Source: Asterella californica (lineage: Eukaryota; Streptophyta; Marchantiopsida; Marchantiales; Aytoniaceae). Taken from it: a stretch of DNA of 64,000 nt. Shown here piece after piece: positions 21,291 through 35,650 of this stretch. Both the position numbers and the translations under genes were made by a program. The DNA lies in the NCBI GenBank assembly GCA_036924285.1, contig JAYKYS010000010.1:7192001-7256000 (forward strand). The letters are read 5' to 3'. The notes beneath the pieces were generated by a model. The model searched no databases. It was not told the origin of the DNA and saw only the letters and a program-made list of their open reading frames with translations. Within the stretch, counting starts at the first letter, position 1. Every line of letters begins with the position of its first letter.

Positions 21291-23221
21291 AGAATACAAT
21301 CATGAAACTTCAGAAATTTGTTTGATCACACCCTCGATCATCATACTCTTCACAATGATATATTGGTTGATGACATCATTGACTGACTGCAAACAGCAAA
21401 CCAATTACTTTGTCATTTTTTATTATATTTGATTATTATTAAATAGTTTTGTTATTTTAATATTTTAATAATAAAATACATATCAAACAAAATCTACTCA
21501 GAAAATTGATATTTGCAGTACAACATGTCACTTACATAACAAAATGAATGGTTTCATAGTAGATAATCAGTCAAAGATCAGATAAAACAATACATAGTTA
21601 AAAAGGATATGATCAAGCAAAACAAACCTAAATGAATACAATCAAGCAAATTACTGTGAAACTCAAAATACACTCTAACCAATAGATTACTTAACAAATA
21701 CAATCAAGTAATTTCATTTCACACTTTCAAGAAATTTGGCTGACGCCTTTCTCCAAAATTAGAAATACAATCAAGTAATTCTCTGGACGCGGGGAGCTCC
21801 GGTAATCTTCCCCATCGGGAGAAAAGATCCCAGCATGAGCTGCATCTTCTTGCGGTGAGATATCTCCGGCAAGGAGCGGACAAACACAACTGTACTCGTA
21901 TCCATTTACACTGCATGGGGCCCACGTTCTCCCACTCAGCCCTGGAGGAGAAAGAAACTCAAGGACTTGAGAGCTTGTAGGAAAATCCTTGTCCTAAGTA
22001 GTATACACTGTGCTGCTGCTTCGTTACGTGATGTCGCGCTGTGGCGATTTGAAGCCGAATCTCCTTCATGTGCTGGCGCTCTGGTTAGGTTGTATATGGG
22101 CTCGTATCTTTCAGAGAAAGGAATGGTCCTCCGGTCCAAAGTTCAGACTGCAGTGGTGACCACAGAGACGCTGTCCGTAGAGATTATGATGGACACTACT
22201 GTACCTACTTTGGTTCGTTACTTCATAACTCGAGGTTTATTTTATGGTTTACTTAGGCAGAGTTCTGTCTCATTTGACGTTGACCACGTGGTACTATTTT
22301 GTCTTCTATTATCACGACTGCTATTTACTCAGCCAGGATTGTCTTCTTTCGTGTCCGGGACTTTATCCACCTGGGGAAGCTACAGTTGCACGAGTGTTCT
22401 AACTGCAGTTAGAAGTTAGAGGGGGTCTCTATTTGTGTTTCCTATTAGGTAGCACCCGCACTACGATCATCTCATCCTCATAAAAAGGTAAAAATACACA
22501 TTTAACCTTCCGGGCGAAAGATTTTATAAAGATTAATCACAATCAACATGAATTACTCATCCATTTTCTCCGGACTATTTTATCTTCACTGCGTCGTAAC
22601 AGTTTCACTACTTATGACTTTGTCTAGACTCTAAATTGCAATATTTTGGGTTGTTTTTTTTTTTTCTAAGCTTTTTGATTCTGCTCTAAATGTGACGCAC
22701 CAGTGCGGATTATTTTGTTAATCTTCTTTATTTTGCGATGAGAGAGGTAAAATATGCATCTAAAGTATCTTTTTGGCTAAGAAAATAATAATTTGAAAAT
22801 AATAATAAAATAAAATAAAATATACATCTAAAGTGCACTTCTGGCTGAAAAAGAAAAAACTAAAAATAATAAAAAAACTAAAAAATTTAAAAACATCACT
22901 AGACCAGACATTACAGTGGAAGTGTCATCGAGATGTTAGTAGAAATTTATAATTATTAAAAAGAAACTTTTTATTAGTTTTATTAGTTTTATTAGTTTTT
23001 AACTACCGAATACATGCCGGATCTTCCGGAGAAAGCCCATAAAACATGTGGGTTGCAACACGCAGCAGGAACCATTAGACCAGGATGTTTTTCTGTCAGA
23101 AAATTATATTTTATTAGGTTTAATGTATCACCAAACCCTTCCCGTTGGAAGGGTTAGGTAATACATTAAACATGGAATAAGTGAATATGCATAGAATTAT
23201 CTATGGTAAGTGATAAATGTT
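21291..23221. other. Non-coding; GC-richer island at 21780-22440
   Basis: The island contains a 150-codon open frame (21967-22419) that begins at an ATG but shows no domain and lacks clear splice or promoter context. The remainder is AT-rich, with a thrice-repeated TATTAGTTTT run at 22973-23002 and an imperfect palindrome around 23118-23167 (AAACCCTTCCCGTTGGAAGGGTTAGG). Confidence 0.5.
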
Positions 23222-23412
23222 TTATCTTGTCTATTTATCTCTTCAAGAGACATCGGACTGTCTGTTGTGGGTAACCACAGCGTACCCGGACCAGTTTCAC
23301 ACGACAGTGACTTTGTTGCACCTCTAATCGAGAGCATGAAAGTTTGAAACCAAGACCTTTCATTTAGAGGTCTGGGACTCAACTTTCTCAACTACCGATC
23401 TTCGGTAGCTAT
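23222..23412 (-). mobile_element. tRNA-derived SINE-like copy (family A)
   Basis: On the minus strand, an A-box-like TAGTTGAGAAAG (23395-23384) is followed after about 31 bp by a B-box-like GGTTTCAAAC (23350-23341). The tail then matches the copy at 50631-50785: ...GAGGTGCAACAAAG..., CTGGTCCGGGTACGCT, and CAGTCCGATGTCTCTTGAAG. Internal pol III promoter elements plus a shared tRNA-unrelated body are the SINE signature. Confidence 0.7.
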
Positions 23413-25871
23413 AGAAGAGTAGATGGAAGAAATAAATATGTACATGATTAATTTATTAACTAAACCTTCCTACAAAAAAATAAAATAATTAAACATACAT
23501 TGTATTAGTAAATATACTAACAGGATCTCGGAATGATATTTTTTGAAGCGCGTCCGTCTGCACATGCCTTCTGGGTTATTTCCTTCTTTCTCGCATCACT
23601 CTCTTCAGTTAATATCGAACATTTAGTGAAATTTATGATGTTATACTCTAATTTACTCTAATTTATATATATTTATCTATTTATTATTATCACAAATCAA
23701 CTGAGGTTAATCCATTCAAGAGACTTTATGTGTTTTACGTTAATCCAGAATTTCCTAAAGCCACGATCTGAACCAATCTACATCAGGACTTATGTCTCTA
23801 TTTTTTTTTATTGTTTCCACTGTCAAACTCAGAAAGCATACATATTATTCAATGACTTCTTTTCTAATTAAAAATATTTTTAAACTTTATAAAAATATAT
23901 CCTCAAATTATTTCCTTCACGTGCAGATCATTTTAAAGTATTGTTTCCATTTATTTATTTTTTAATTTCAATTTAATTTTAATAACTTACTTTCCCATAG
24001 GCTCGGTGCTCTTACACAGATTACACTACCCCCGTAATACCCCGCTCGTGAGTACCCGAGGACCTAGCCTAAGAGAACCAGCAGATCAGGGTTATATATT
24101 TCATGTGAAACAAAAGCAAGGTGCTAGGCTTGCAATAGCATTGCCAAGTTATGTATTTGACTCATAATCATGTTATAATAAACTACTCTCGTTAATAAAA
24201 GATGACAAAAATGTCTCACTTTGCTTTCTGATCTTTATTTTATTCTGAACTATGCGTAAATCCATGGTTAGCTATGCAAATGCATAGCAGCAAGGGCTTT
24301 TCTGAATATGTATGCTAAACCACCTTTGGGGAATTTTTGCTCGGTTTATATTATCGTCAAAGATATAAATGTTATACATAAATTATATACTAAACTCTAA
24401 TGATAATTTAAATTAATACATATTTTTAATTGTTAACTTATAGTCATCCGAGAACTGTGGAGACATCCAGGCAGAACCCATAAGTAAAGCATAGACCAAC
24501 GCGCCTCCAAGACTATAAGCGTGACGGCTTACTCACTAAAAGAATTCATATAATCAATTTATCAATACATTAGTTTTTGCAATTTTATAATTGTTGCTTG
24601 CTTGGTGAATATACATTGTGCAACAATGAATTATTGTCTGCTACAGCTAGATGGTCCTGCAATTTGATTAAGGGTCTTAATATTCTTATTTATTTACCCC
24701 GTAGCATACTCACACATCATGGGGTCAATTTTTTGTCCCTGGCCGTCCCTTCCTTAAATAGACTGTAACTATTATAGACGAGTAATACTGTTCTCTTTAC
24801 TGCATTATTATGTTTTATGTATAGGGTTATAGGGTTCTTTACACAGACGATGGCAGAATATTACTCTTTTATATTATATTATAACTTTCTGTATATAGTT
24901 TATTTCTATTATTCATGAATAAGTAAATGCTTGCGGGTAACTCCTGGGATACCCACCGGAAACGCCCATGTATGCCTGACCGAAGTCGTAACTCCAGGCC
25001 ATGGTCGAAAAATCTCTTAGAAAGGTTCCAAGTTTAACCTCCTATTACATACCTATAACTTTCTAGTAGACGGTGGCGTTAATTGTTTCAAGTGAAGATA
25101 TTATTTCGTGTTAACAAGAATTCTAGATTCAAAATAAATAAATAAAGGTACATAAGATAGTGATTATTGTTCAACATTTCATCCAAATAAAATAATATTA
25201 GCAAAAGTCCTTCAAATAAGCCTTTAGCACCGTGAACGGAATCGGATGAAAAAATAGTGTAGTTAACTGTCACACAGTTGTAGAAGAATCTGCTTTTATC
25301 AACCAGAAACCCTAAGGGTCCAACTCATCCGCAAAATATATTTCCTATATTGTTTTACATTTGCATATTTTGTTACCGACTCTTGTCAAAGACAAAACCT
25401 GGAAAAGATGAAAGGATAATTTATTTCTATATAGACTTAATAAACATCTATAAATATTATCATCCATTCCTTCTCAAAGATAACACCTTAGAAGGTGAGG
25501 AGAATTTGCATTCTTAAAATAAAATATTACGTAACTTTGTAATAAATAAGTAACGTTATGAACATTCACTGTGACACCCCTAATAGAAATCCTTCCCAAG
25601 TAACCAGCCCACCCAACTCTATGTTGGTGATATTTTTTACTGTGAAACTTTACATAAGTTAAACCACTTAGTTACACAAGCTGAAACCCCCGGCAAGCAA
25701 CCTCCACCTCACTCAGTCGTGGGATGATGGGGCTGCCAACAAAGTAATGCTTGTTAGGCATTTTAGGTCTCTTTTGCTGTGGGGCTTTTTGCAACCTAGC
25801 AATGCTATCCATTCATATTATACTGAACTCTCCTGGCAGGAGGATTCGACCTCACGTCTGGTCTGGCGATC
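23413..25871. other. Non-coding AT-rich repeat debris
   Basis: No gene recognised. Patches around 24000-24120 and 24440-24540 look like further degraded repeat copies; the latter weakly resembles 28445-28530 (a shared AAGTAAAGCA segment). An isolated B-box-like GGTCGAATCC occurs on the minus strand near 25845. Confidence 0.45.
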
Positions 25872-25908
25872 GTTCTGTAATCTTTTGGGTCGTAAAAGAT
25901 TACAGAAC
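25872..25908. repeat. Perfect hairpin, 15-bp arms
   Basis: GTTCTGTAATCTTTT pairs with AAAAGATTACAGAAC around the 7-nt loop GGGTCGT. It lies inside a GC-richer patch without a recognised gene. Confidence 0.95.
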
Positions 25909-28900
25909 TTCACCAAATGGTTGCTAAATGTGAATTCCATATGATAAGAATCTTCTACATGATAGATATCCACATGTCGGATAATTGAGAATCCATTTCA
26001 CATGCCAAGCTCGTGTCCTTTGCAACGTTACTGTGTGCATGTATTTCCTCTAACTGCACGTCATCCCTTTCCACACAATCAGTGAAGAGAACCCCTTCAA
26101 GTTCCCCTTCAACTTCGACTTCATCCGCTTATTCGTGCTTTACTCAACCTCCTTATCAACCATTCTTTTATCATTTACTCTGTAAATATCCTCGGAAGTT
26201 GCATATTCTCATTTGCATGCAAGATGAACTTCGTAGAACTTTTTTCCCTTTTTTCGGTTTTTGTTATATTTTCTATTAAAAGAATGTAAAAATTCTATAT
26301 TAAATTATCAAAAACTATTTATCTCTAAATATTAAGTGATAATTGCACCAGAGTCCAGGACTAGCTGAAGATAATCCATTAAGGGGTGCGGATAGACTTG
26401 TTTCTGAAACTACATATCCAGAGACTGCTCACAAACACTTCACACTTTCTTTGCAATTTTATAACTTAGGGTAAAAATAAAATACCCCCATTGGGTAAGT
26501 TATGGTGATACCCCATCGAACTCTATGGTGAGATGTTTTACTTTGAAAAGATTATTTATTTAATTTTTTATCTAATGAATTCAGATTAGAGCAAAGAGGT
26601 CTCTAGTTTACTTTTTACTCTCGCTTAGTATGCTTGCACACCCAATTCATGCTATCTGTAGGATCCTTGATCTCTAGGAAATTCTCTCTCTCGGTTTAGA
26701 TGTTAGAGTTTAACAGACGTTTAGGGTTTAAGGTACACAAGAAAGGGTAGTTTATTTTCATATACTCATACTAGGATATAATAACTATCTTTTCATAAAT
26801 TATCCAAAGGGTAGCACCGTAACTTACCGAGGAGAGTGTAGGATAACCCACCTCTTTAATTTATTACCTGACCATTTCCAACAAAAAAAAGTTATGTAAT
26901 AAATTAAACCTCTTTGGAATGAAAATACCTTAAAGTTTCTCATCAATAACTTTTGAGGTAAGAGCGTATGAGAGGAGGTAACGTAAAACAGGTTTGATGC
27001 AACAGCAAGTTGTATTGTGTTATAAGAGACAGAGCCTGAACTTTACAACCGAGCAATGTCTTTCAAGCAACGAACAATATAACCTTTCCAAGCTCAATCA
27101 AAGGCTGGGAAGTGAGAAGTGCCCGCATATATGGCTGCTGGATAGCTTTTCAGCAACATGTCACACTGCGAAATATGCTTCAGTCATCTAGTTCTTTCAT
27201 CGATGATTCCTTTTGCGCTTTTATGATCAGCGAGCTGTAGAGTTTCATCTAAGAGTCAAATCCTTGACAGAGTTGTAAATTGTACGTCAGTTTCAAATCC
27301 TGCATCTGATTCTTCCTTTCTCTTATGCTCTTCCTTGTTAGTTGAGATCAGATTACTGCAGCCTTTCCAGAAACAGCATGCTTGAGGAGTAGTCTCACTG
27401 GTGCCATGTTCCGCTATATAAACAGTTTAGATAAGCAGCTTAGAGTACGATGGTCGACAATGCACCACAGTCTATCTAGTTCGGTACTCTGAGCAGCATA
27501 GTAAACAAGTTAAAAACAAAGTGCTGCGATTGCACTGGAATTGCATTGTTATGCATTTGAGATTTATTTAAATTTAAATTCTTTCTCTCTTCCTCTAACG
27601 GATAAATACACTCAAAGACGAAAACATAAAATTTCTTGGTGAGATTCACAATCGAAGGATAATTATGTATAATTTCTCCAAAGGAAAATTTAAACGAATT
27701 TTGATGTACAACAGAGTAGACTAGATGAATCATAGCTTAAATGTAAAAGTATGCTACATTAAACCTTAGATGCGGATATAAAAATAGAAAAAGTTTTTCT
27801 TTGTTGTTATTTACTTTTCATTAGAGAGAAGATACTATTTTGTTTAAAATCTTATTTAATATAATTAATTATGAAGTTAATCACATAGTGTAGAGCTATA
27901 AGAGAGCTTTGATTTAAATCTTAATAAACAATTTTTATTCTTGTAAAAAAGTCTTATCAGCAAAAATAAATTTAAATATAAGTGTTCAATCTCTTTTTCC
28001 TCAGAAAGCCAAGCCGCAAAATGAAATCTTCATTCTTACAAGGTGTATATATATAAGGTGAGCTAGATTTGAAACCCATTTCAAATCGAAAGTCTTTATG
28101 CACAAAACGACAAAAAAGTCCCACCGTCTCTTTCGACTTTTGTCTCTTGTCCCTTGAACTGAATCAACGGTTAGCTAGCAAACAAGAGAGTCAATGCATG
28201 TGAATTATAGAAGCTTGCTTCTTCAATGTGAATACCTTGGAGGTTCCATGCTTGACTTGCAGTGTTCGAATCTGGGGGCATAATTGGTACAGACAAGGTC
28301 TTGCGTGATTATCACATAATTTAATTTATGAAAATTAATAAATTTGTATTAAATGAATTACTAGTGAGAACTTTATAAATATTAAAATATAAACTAATCT
28401 TATGAAAAATAACATTATATATAAAAATTGTTAAATATTAATGCCAATAATGGGCAAAGAAAACCTGTAAGTAAAGCAAGTTACCCTGCTTCCTGAGGCA
28501 TAAGACCAGTGGACTTTCCAGTAAGAGAAAATATTTTATAAGAAATTTAATTTATCACTTAGCCTTTCTCGTCGAAAGAATAAGATGATAAATTAAACCA
28601 CCTTGCATATTCTTGTGATGGAAGAGATTAATATGCATGGGTTTGCTTAAATATTCGAAGCATTCATATCGTTGCAGGAATGTCAGTCTTTTCTTCTTTG
28701 GTAGTAAACTTCAAATATGCAGTCTTCAACTTGTCTATCGCAACAAAAAAGTGGCAGGGGGGGAAGAAACTGACATGAGCATCTTCTGATCATGAGAGAT
28801 ACTCAGTAGTAGTGAACTACGTGAACACCTTCTGATCATAGTAGGGCGTCTCAATCGACTATGTATGATTAACAAAGTCGACAGAACTAGGGTTTGAACT

Positions 28901-29827
28901 TTGACCCCATAAAATAAACGTAGCGAATTTTGTAGTTTTACCTGTAAAGAACCGAAACCTATAAAGAACTTTATAGGTCTCAATCTCCTCTCCCTTTCCA
29001 GAACAGACAAGAAACATAACGTCTCTTTGGACCTCGCTCTTCAACGCAGATATTCAACTCAATCTACATTGAGAACTTGAAATTTAAAACCACTAGAAAA
29101 ACTCACTTCGAACTTACAGGCAATAAAAGTCCATGCGAGTTACATCATTGAACGTAACGTTCCTAGAAGGTATCTCTAGAGGTACCTGTGCTCTTTAAGT
29201 CCCCTGGACATAAAACCAGTTTCAGGAAATTGCCGTAGTGTTTTACGTCGAAGGTTTGAGACGCACTAGTATTGCCACTCAAACCTTGCTTTTACGGAAC
29301 TCCTGTAACTCCTGTAAAACTTTTTTACAAGTTCCGGTTGTAAATTTTACGTAGTACAGTGTAATTCTCGTTGCTAACACTTAAGGGTACCATAAGCTGT
29401 AGCTCTTATGTTTAAAAAGGTACTTACATAAGGACATACAAAAGCCATCTTATGAGAAAAGTCCAAAATCCCAACTGGAAGGAAGATCATGACATTCCCA
29501 AATATTAAATTATACACCGAGCCTAACCCAATCATCATTAAACACAGCATCAGATCCTTGTATCTGTTTTGTCCTCAGTCGCCCAGTTCATGGTGAAATC
29601 CTAAACTGTAGATTAATTAAATAATTCACTCCCCACGTGATCACTTATGCATGTTCTCCCACTCATCCACGATGCCAAGAACCACCTAAAGGCTAAAGTA
29701 GATCTGGGAAGAGTTTGAATGCTTGCTTTATTTACATTATACACCACGAGCAATATAGGAAAATAAATGATTATTTATACATCGAAAGTGGGTGTGCTTT
29801 ACACGGTACCATATGAGCCTTTACGAG
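25909..29827. other. Non-coding AT-rich repeat debris
   Basis: No gene recognised. Imperfect AT-rich inverted repeats of the TTTAATTTAT...ATAAATTAAAC type occur near 26855-26910 and 28549-28600, similar in style to ones near 23118 and 37950, which suggests a common degraded small element. Confidence 0.5.
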
Positions 29828-30200
29828 CAGTCAAATTAAACCATCTCAGTTGCAAGCCATAGTACAGTGGTAAGAAAATCCCCTTATGGTATATATAAGC
29901 TTCCCCACTATAGGAAAAGATCTGGACTAGTTAGATTACATCATGAGAAGCTAGAGTGAAGATAAATATCCACCCCCTTGGGTATATATTCTTCTCCAAA
30001 GTTTTCGAGCAGCCAATTAGACCATGTCAAGTTAGGGTACAGTGTAAAATCCTCCCACTTAAGGTATATATAATACCAGTAATATTGCCCCACTATAGAC
30101 TGCTAACTAGTCAAATTACAATGATTAGATCATGTCAAGTTAATCTTGTCTAGGGGTCTACTGTAAAATAAATCCTTTAGGGTGTATAATGTTGCACGAA
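29828..30200 (+). repeat. Three degenerate tandem units, 110-180 bp spacing
   Basis: Units begin near 29828, 30010 and 30120. They share, in order, CAAATTA(A/G)ACCAT-like, TACAGTG(G)TA(A)AA, an (A)GGTATATATAA segment and CCCCACTATAG. Order is kept; sequence identity is modest. Confidence 0.65.
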
Positions 30201-32619
30201 TATGTTTCATTAGCTTATTGTCAATATGCATGCTTCCTATAGTTTCGATATAGATAAAATAGGGAATTAACTCTGCTCACAGAAGGAGAATAGTCAGAGT
30301 TGGGTTTTGCAGAAGCATCCTACGTAGACGAGAAAAGTATATTTTTCCTATTTTCCTATTTTGATTATTTAAAAATATAAAAACGATAACTTTAAATTTC
30401 AGATTAAATCAATGTGGACAAAAACTATTTGAATATTAACACAGGAGAGAGTTGTAAGGATCCTCATATAATCTATAAGGCAAGCACGCGAATCCCAAGT
30501 GCGAGATCTTGTGGACAAATACACATTATACCTGACTTTTATGTAAGGGTTAGATAATATATTAATGAGAATGATTATCACAATGAATACTTCCTGATAA
30601 CAAATAAAGAGTAAATCAAACATTCTAGTCTAAACACCTTCATGATCCTTTTCTGTCTTCCTTGGGAATAACAAAAGAAAGCAAGATTATTAAGTAATAT
30701 GGAAATGAGCGAATCATCCTAGAACGCAGATTACTTCTTCGCTATGATGAAGATTGCAATCTATATATGAAAAGAAAAAGGCTACAGTATGTTCTGGATA
30801 AACGTTACTTGCTTTAAGTATTATAATTTTATAATTGTTAGAACTTGTTTACTCTGCAAAGTAGATATTCGCGAATCTGTTATCTTGTTAACTGTTAAGG
30901 TTTAGGTACTCTGTACTTTTGTTAATATATTTAGATATATGTTATTTTAAGGGACGTTTTTTTAATTGACAAATACCTGCCGATCATAAATATGCAGTAA
31001 TTATTTTTGAAGTGTTGGAAACACATTCATTTGGTGCCAATAACTCAAATGAACGGTTACATTTCTTGACCTTCAGTTAAGTATCCAACCTTCCGATGAA
31101 AGACGAGAGTTAAATCAACTACTTCGGTATTTAGAAGAATCGAGCTTGGATTCTGGAGTGGCAGATTCATGTGAATGACTTCATTAATTTTGTGGTGATC
31201 ATTGAGGATACAAAGGATCTGATAAAGAAAACCAGACTTATGAACAAGAATTCTAATATTTATTTTTCTTATCTCTTGTTCAAAGTGATATGAATTCGTA
31301 ACTTCTTCAGTCAAAAGCTTAATACTGTATCATGTAAAAACTGAGTTTTCAATTTAATACATCCTTTCAACAACAACTTTTCATTCATGAACATACTTAT
31401 CGTGTAATGTACTATACAGTAAGATTTTTTTCTTCCTATGTGTTGTTATTTTATTAAATTTTCCTATTTGTATGTTATAACGTATAAATTATAGAGCAGT
31501 TATAATGATTATTAATGGTTAGAATATTATTTCTCTATAAATGTTAGAATTGCGTTGCTAGAGAGCCCTAACATTTATCCAAGTTCCACTGTATATGAAC
31601 TCAACGATTCTGCATACCGTTCATACTAAACCTTAACTTGCTTTCATATCAGTCAAATACAACAATTAAGATATTCCTCCTCGACGATAAACGACAGAAA
31701 TAAAGGAGCGATGAATCCCACGGGCCATGCAGTTAAATCCGATGGGCAAACTGCAGCGATCTTCTTTGCACGGAAGGGAAAAGAAGAAGAGAGTAAAAGA
31801 AGTGTAGAGTGCTCAAGATTCAAGGAGATGTGAGGTAAAAGGAAAGGCTTGAGTAAGCAGTTCAGCTACACGCTAAAACTCATGTCACTCTTTCTTCATG
31901 CCGGAGGATTTGCCCCAAACTGTCGAAGAAAACGCTGCACAACGTTCACAGCTCACTCTACCGTACTGGTAACTGCGAGTTACTTTTACAAGTTTACCTT
32001 AATGCGTGAAACTGAAATTAAAGATTTTTAAAAATTTAAAATTATATCCAGGGAAAATCTGTGAACAAGAAGAAACTTAATTAAACATACTTCTTTTGTG
32101 TTCACGGTTTGTTTTAAACATAGTTTTTGCATGTAATTTAAGCCATAACCGTACCATGTTTTGTAATTAGTTTAATTTGGGATTAACGCTAAAAACTACC
32201 GGGTACTCAAGCTAACAACACTGGCTATTGAAGGAGGTTTTTTCACCTGAGAATTTCCTGTCACTGCACCAGACAGCCATCTCCACAATACATGCGCATC
32301 ATTAACTGTGAAATTTCTCATTTTCTGATGAGGTGGAGAGAGTGGATTCTTGCTAACTATAAAAAGTCCTTCCCATCTGTCAGACCTCTTTCTTTTAGAA
32401 CTTGTCTCATAAGTGATAGATTATGGATACAGCACGACCTCAACCAGCTGCTGAACTCGAAACTGGTTACTCTATGATGAAAAGTCTTATTCCAATCGTA
32501 AACTTCACACATTGTCTTGTTGCACAATCAGTTAGTATGTAGAATACGCTTATTTGTATAGTTTGTGAAGTAATAAAGTGAAAAGTCTTACTTATGAGCT
32601 TAGAATGCTCTGATTTTTG
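30201..32619. other. Non-coding AT-rich stretch
   Basis: No gene or clear repeat recognised. Short open frames at 31057-31314 and 31849-32031 show no domain. Confidence 0.5.
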
Positions 32620-34500
32620 CTACAGGTCTCCAAGGTGTGCAAAAGGATAAGGTTACTTTCACAAAGAATTTGGGAGATCGAAAGACATGAACCGAGAGCT
32701 CTCGACGAGAAGAGCAACCTTGGCCCAAATTTTGATCAAATTGGAGGTCCAAGGCACGAGTTATAGCCATTTGAAGTTCGTGTAGTGAGAAAAAGACATA
32801 GATTTATGTACAGAATGAACGATTAGTGAGATTGAGTGAGTGTGCCGTTAGATTGAGACCAAATTTCATGAGCGTGTAGCCTATGAGTTGCTGAAGCTAT
32901 AACATCAAATTTCATCACTGGATGTTTTGAGGATTGAGCGCAGTGACGATTTGAAAACAAAAGGGTACTTGAAGCTTTTAATCCGGAGTAGCAAGTTTGT
33001 AAATTTATGGAGGGTGATCCGAACAATCAAATATGTTGAAATTTCTTGAGCAATTAGTTTACCTTGTGATTTGCTGGCCCATGAAGTTTGAGTCGAAGAA
33101 TATGATTCATTTAGACGATGAAGCTTTCGTTTTAAATATGAGATTAGAAGTACATGTAAATTAATGTGAATTTGTATCAATTGTGGGAGGAGATCTAGCC
33201 GTCACATCTTTCTGAAATTTGACCTGTAACTAGAAATCTTAGTATCTTACCTATTTGACAAGTTTGAGAGAAGATTGAGCTTTAGATCTAAACCTATCAT
33301 GTGTGAAACTTCTCTACTTTTCTGTCGAGTTGTATCCGACAACAGTATCTAGTCTAGGTCTCGAGACTTGCTAGCGATAGTTGGCAGAAAAGCATTCGGT
33401 GTGACGTCTATATTACTTTAGAGGGGGTATACTAGGTATAGACAAGACTATACCGATCTGCGTTGTGAACGTCATGTGGTTGTCAGTTTTCACACTCAAC
33501 GTGACAAAATGCGATCTTTGACTTCTAAAGACGACTTCTTGTCTAGCCTAGTGACTAGTGATAGGATGTTACGGTGCATGCACTAGAACCGTCCACCGAA
33601 ATGATCTACACAAGGATAAGTAAGATGACATCAAACATGCGATGTGCATGTGTGCCACCTCATCGGTCCATGTGTCTTTGGTTGAGATAGATCATAATGA
33701 TCTTATGAGTATGTATTTTGTCGATGCTTTATCCTACTGCGCTTTTGTACCATAATCTGTGGACAGGAGACGTGTCTGAATGTCTAGACGTTTCAAGAAA
33801 CCGAATGTTTGCAATTCGCATCAAGTAGTTGGATTGGATTAGAATTGGAGTTGTGTGAAGCTTGATGTGAATCTAGAGTGAACTTGAGAGTTGATTGTTG
33901 TTTCGAGAAGCAAGAAATTGGGAATCAGGCATGTGTCTCCCAAATCCACATCTTCCTAGAGAGCTAGAAGATTGGAAAGGTTGGCAGAATGCTCGAGAAG
34001 ACGTGAGGATCCTGATCCTTATCTTGTAGACGGAGTATGAATGTCATGAGAGATGGACGAAGGACTCTACTTACTGCCAAGATTTTCTTTTCGAAATCTC
34101 TTTCAAATTAAACTGATGTACGTGGAACGAGTTCATTTTCAACAATTTCTGATAGGATCTTTTGGACATAACTTTACCGCATAACTTATGCTATTGTCTG
34201 TCCCAGTGATCTTACGTCTTGTCACTTACGGTCAAGAATGAGATCTTATAGTTTTTATCCTCATCTAGCGAATGATGGATTTAAATCAGCTCCCATCGAT
34301 AAAATTTAACACTGAGTGCGAAAAAATGCACATTTATCGACCAAAAGTCATGTACCAAGCCCTAGTAGTGAGGAACTTTGGAGAAAAATACTATCGAGAG
34401 ATCATGTCATCGCATATTTCGTTCGTTGTACCCATGATCATCCTCGTTTTCGTGTGATTATCTTGACTTTTTACTGAGAAGGAAAACTATTTAGATTAAC
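32620..34500. other. Possible LTR or leader remnant of a retrotransposon
   Basis: Compositionally distinct, GC-richer sequence. It includes a purine-rich stretch with short formulae such as AAATTGGAGGTCCAAGG and ACGAGTTATAG, a style common in LTR/leader DNA of Gypsy elements. There is no open frame with domains, and no second LTR copy in the window. The identification is weak. Confidence 0.3.
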
Positions 34501-35587
34501 AAGAAGTCCGAGAAGAATGAGAAAGTACTAGCCGCTCCGATGTGCGTCAACCGCTAACCACAGTCAGAAGGTGAGCCCTTTTCTCAAAGGAAAGGCTCTC
34601 ACTACGATAACGCTTCTTGTGAAAAAACTTACTTAAAAAAACCGGATGCGGTTACGGCTTTAATCTTTTATTCTTGGTTGCTACACTTGGATGTGAAACA
34701 CATACATCGTAATAACCATGAAGGCACAACATAGAGAGACGGTCTGAGTTCCACATAAAACTTTTGTTCGTGAACGAAAGAATTTTAGGATTGAGATATA
34801 TTTACTGTGTATAAATTCTAGAAGGAATATAATAAAACCTCAGAAAAAGAAGCAAGCAATAGTACCTACGAACCCAGGACTGATAAACAAATGTTTATAA
34901 CATGTGTTAGATTTTGACTCCAAAAGTCTAGTTTATGGTTAAAATAAATAAATAAATATCTGAAAAACAACACCAAATCCTTGTCCATGACAATCTCGCA
35001 TGAAGATTTAGCTCACGCTTTCCATGCTTGTCCTCTTTCTCCTCTCTTGACGACATCTCAGGTAACATGCATATATTTATTGTTTACCGGAGTGATGTGA
35101 GAATAGATTGCTTATTTGCTTACTTTTTTCTCTGCTACCCTCATTCTGGTTAATAAGCATCCCCAACGGCTACAAGAAAGCAATAGCGAGAGGTCAGAAA
35201 AAGTACTGCAAATCTCTAATTTTTGAGTGGACGTTGCAAGTTTAACGTATGGTTGGAAACACATGTTTTTATCCGAAGACTAGTTCTGCGGAAGACTCGA
35301 CCACTACCACAAATCTTTTTTCTCGGCGCTGTAGGCCTCACATTTGGTATCACTTTTGGAATCCATATTCTTGATCTTTTTGGGCCGGGTTGCTTAAGGT
35401 ACTTTAGATATGAGATTGATCTCTTTAAATATAGTTATTGTGGACTAACTGTGGTCTAGACATCAAGAAGAGAGGAAGCATTTTCATTATCACGCTCCCA
35501 AATATGATAACATATAATTAGAGTATACTCTAATTATTCATGTACTAAACTAGGAGCAGAGTACTCTATACTTATATTCATTCTGAA

Positions 35588-35650
35588 GTTATCACAGTGA
35601 TAACTGGATTGATTAAGACCTCAGACGTCAGGAGTTCGAGTCGGACTGAG
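35588..35650 (+). mobile_element. tRNA-like SINE fragment (family B), copy 1
   Basis: An A-box-like segment TATCACAGTGATAACTGG and a B-box-like GGAGTTCGAGTC are spaced as in a tRNA gene. It is colinear with the reverse complement of 37593-37657. It is too diverged to be a functional tRNA gene; no closed acceptor stem was found. Confidence 0.55.

Noticed and set aside
21967..22419. 150-codon plus-strand frame with an ATG
   Set aside because: No recognisable domain, no neighbouring splice or promoter evidence, and the composition resembles other non-coding GC-richer islands here.
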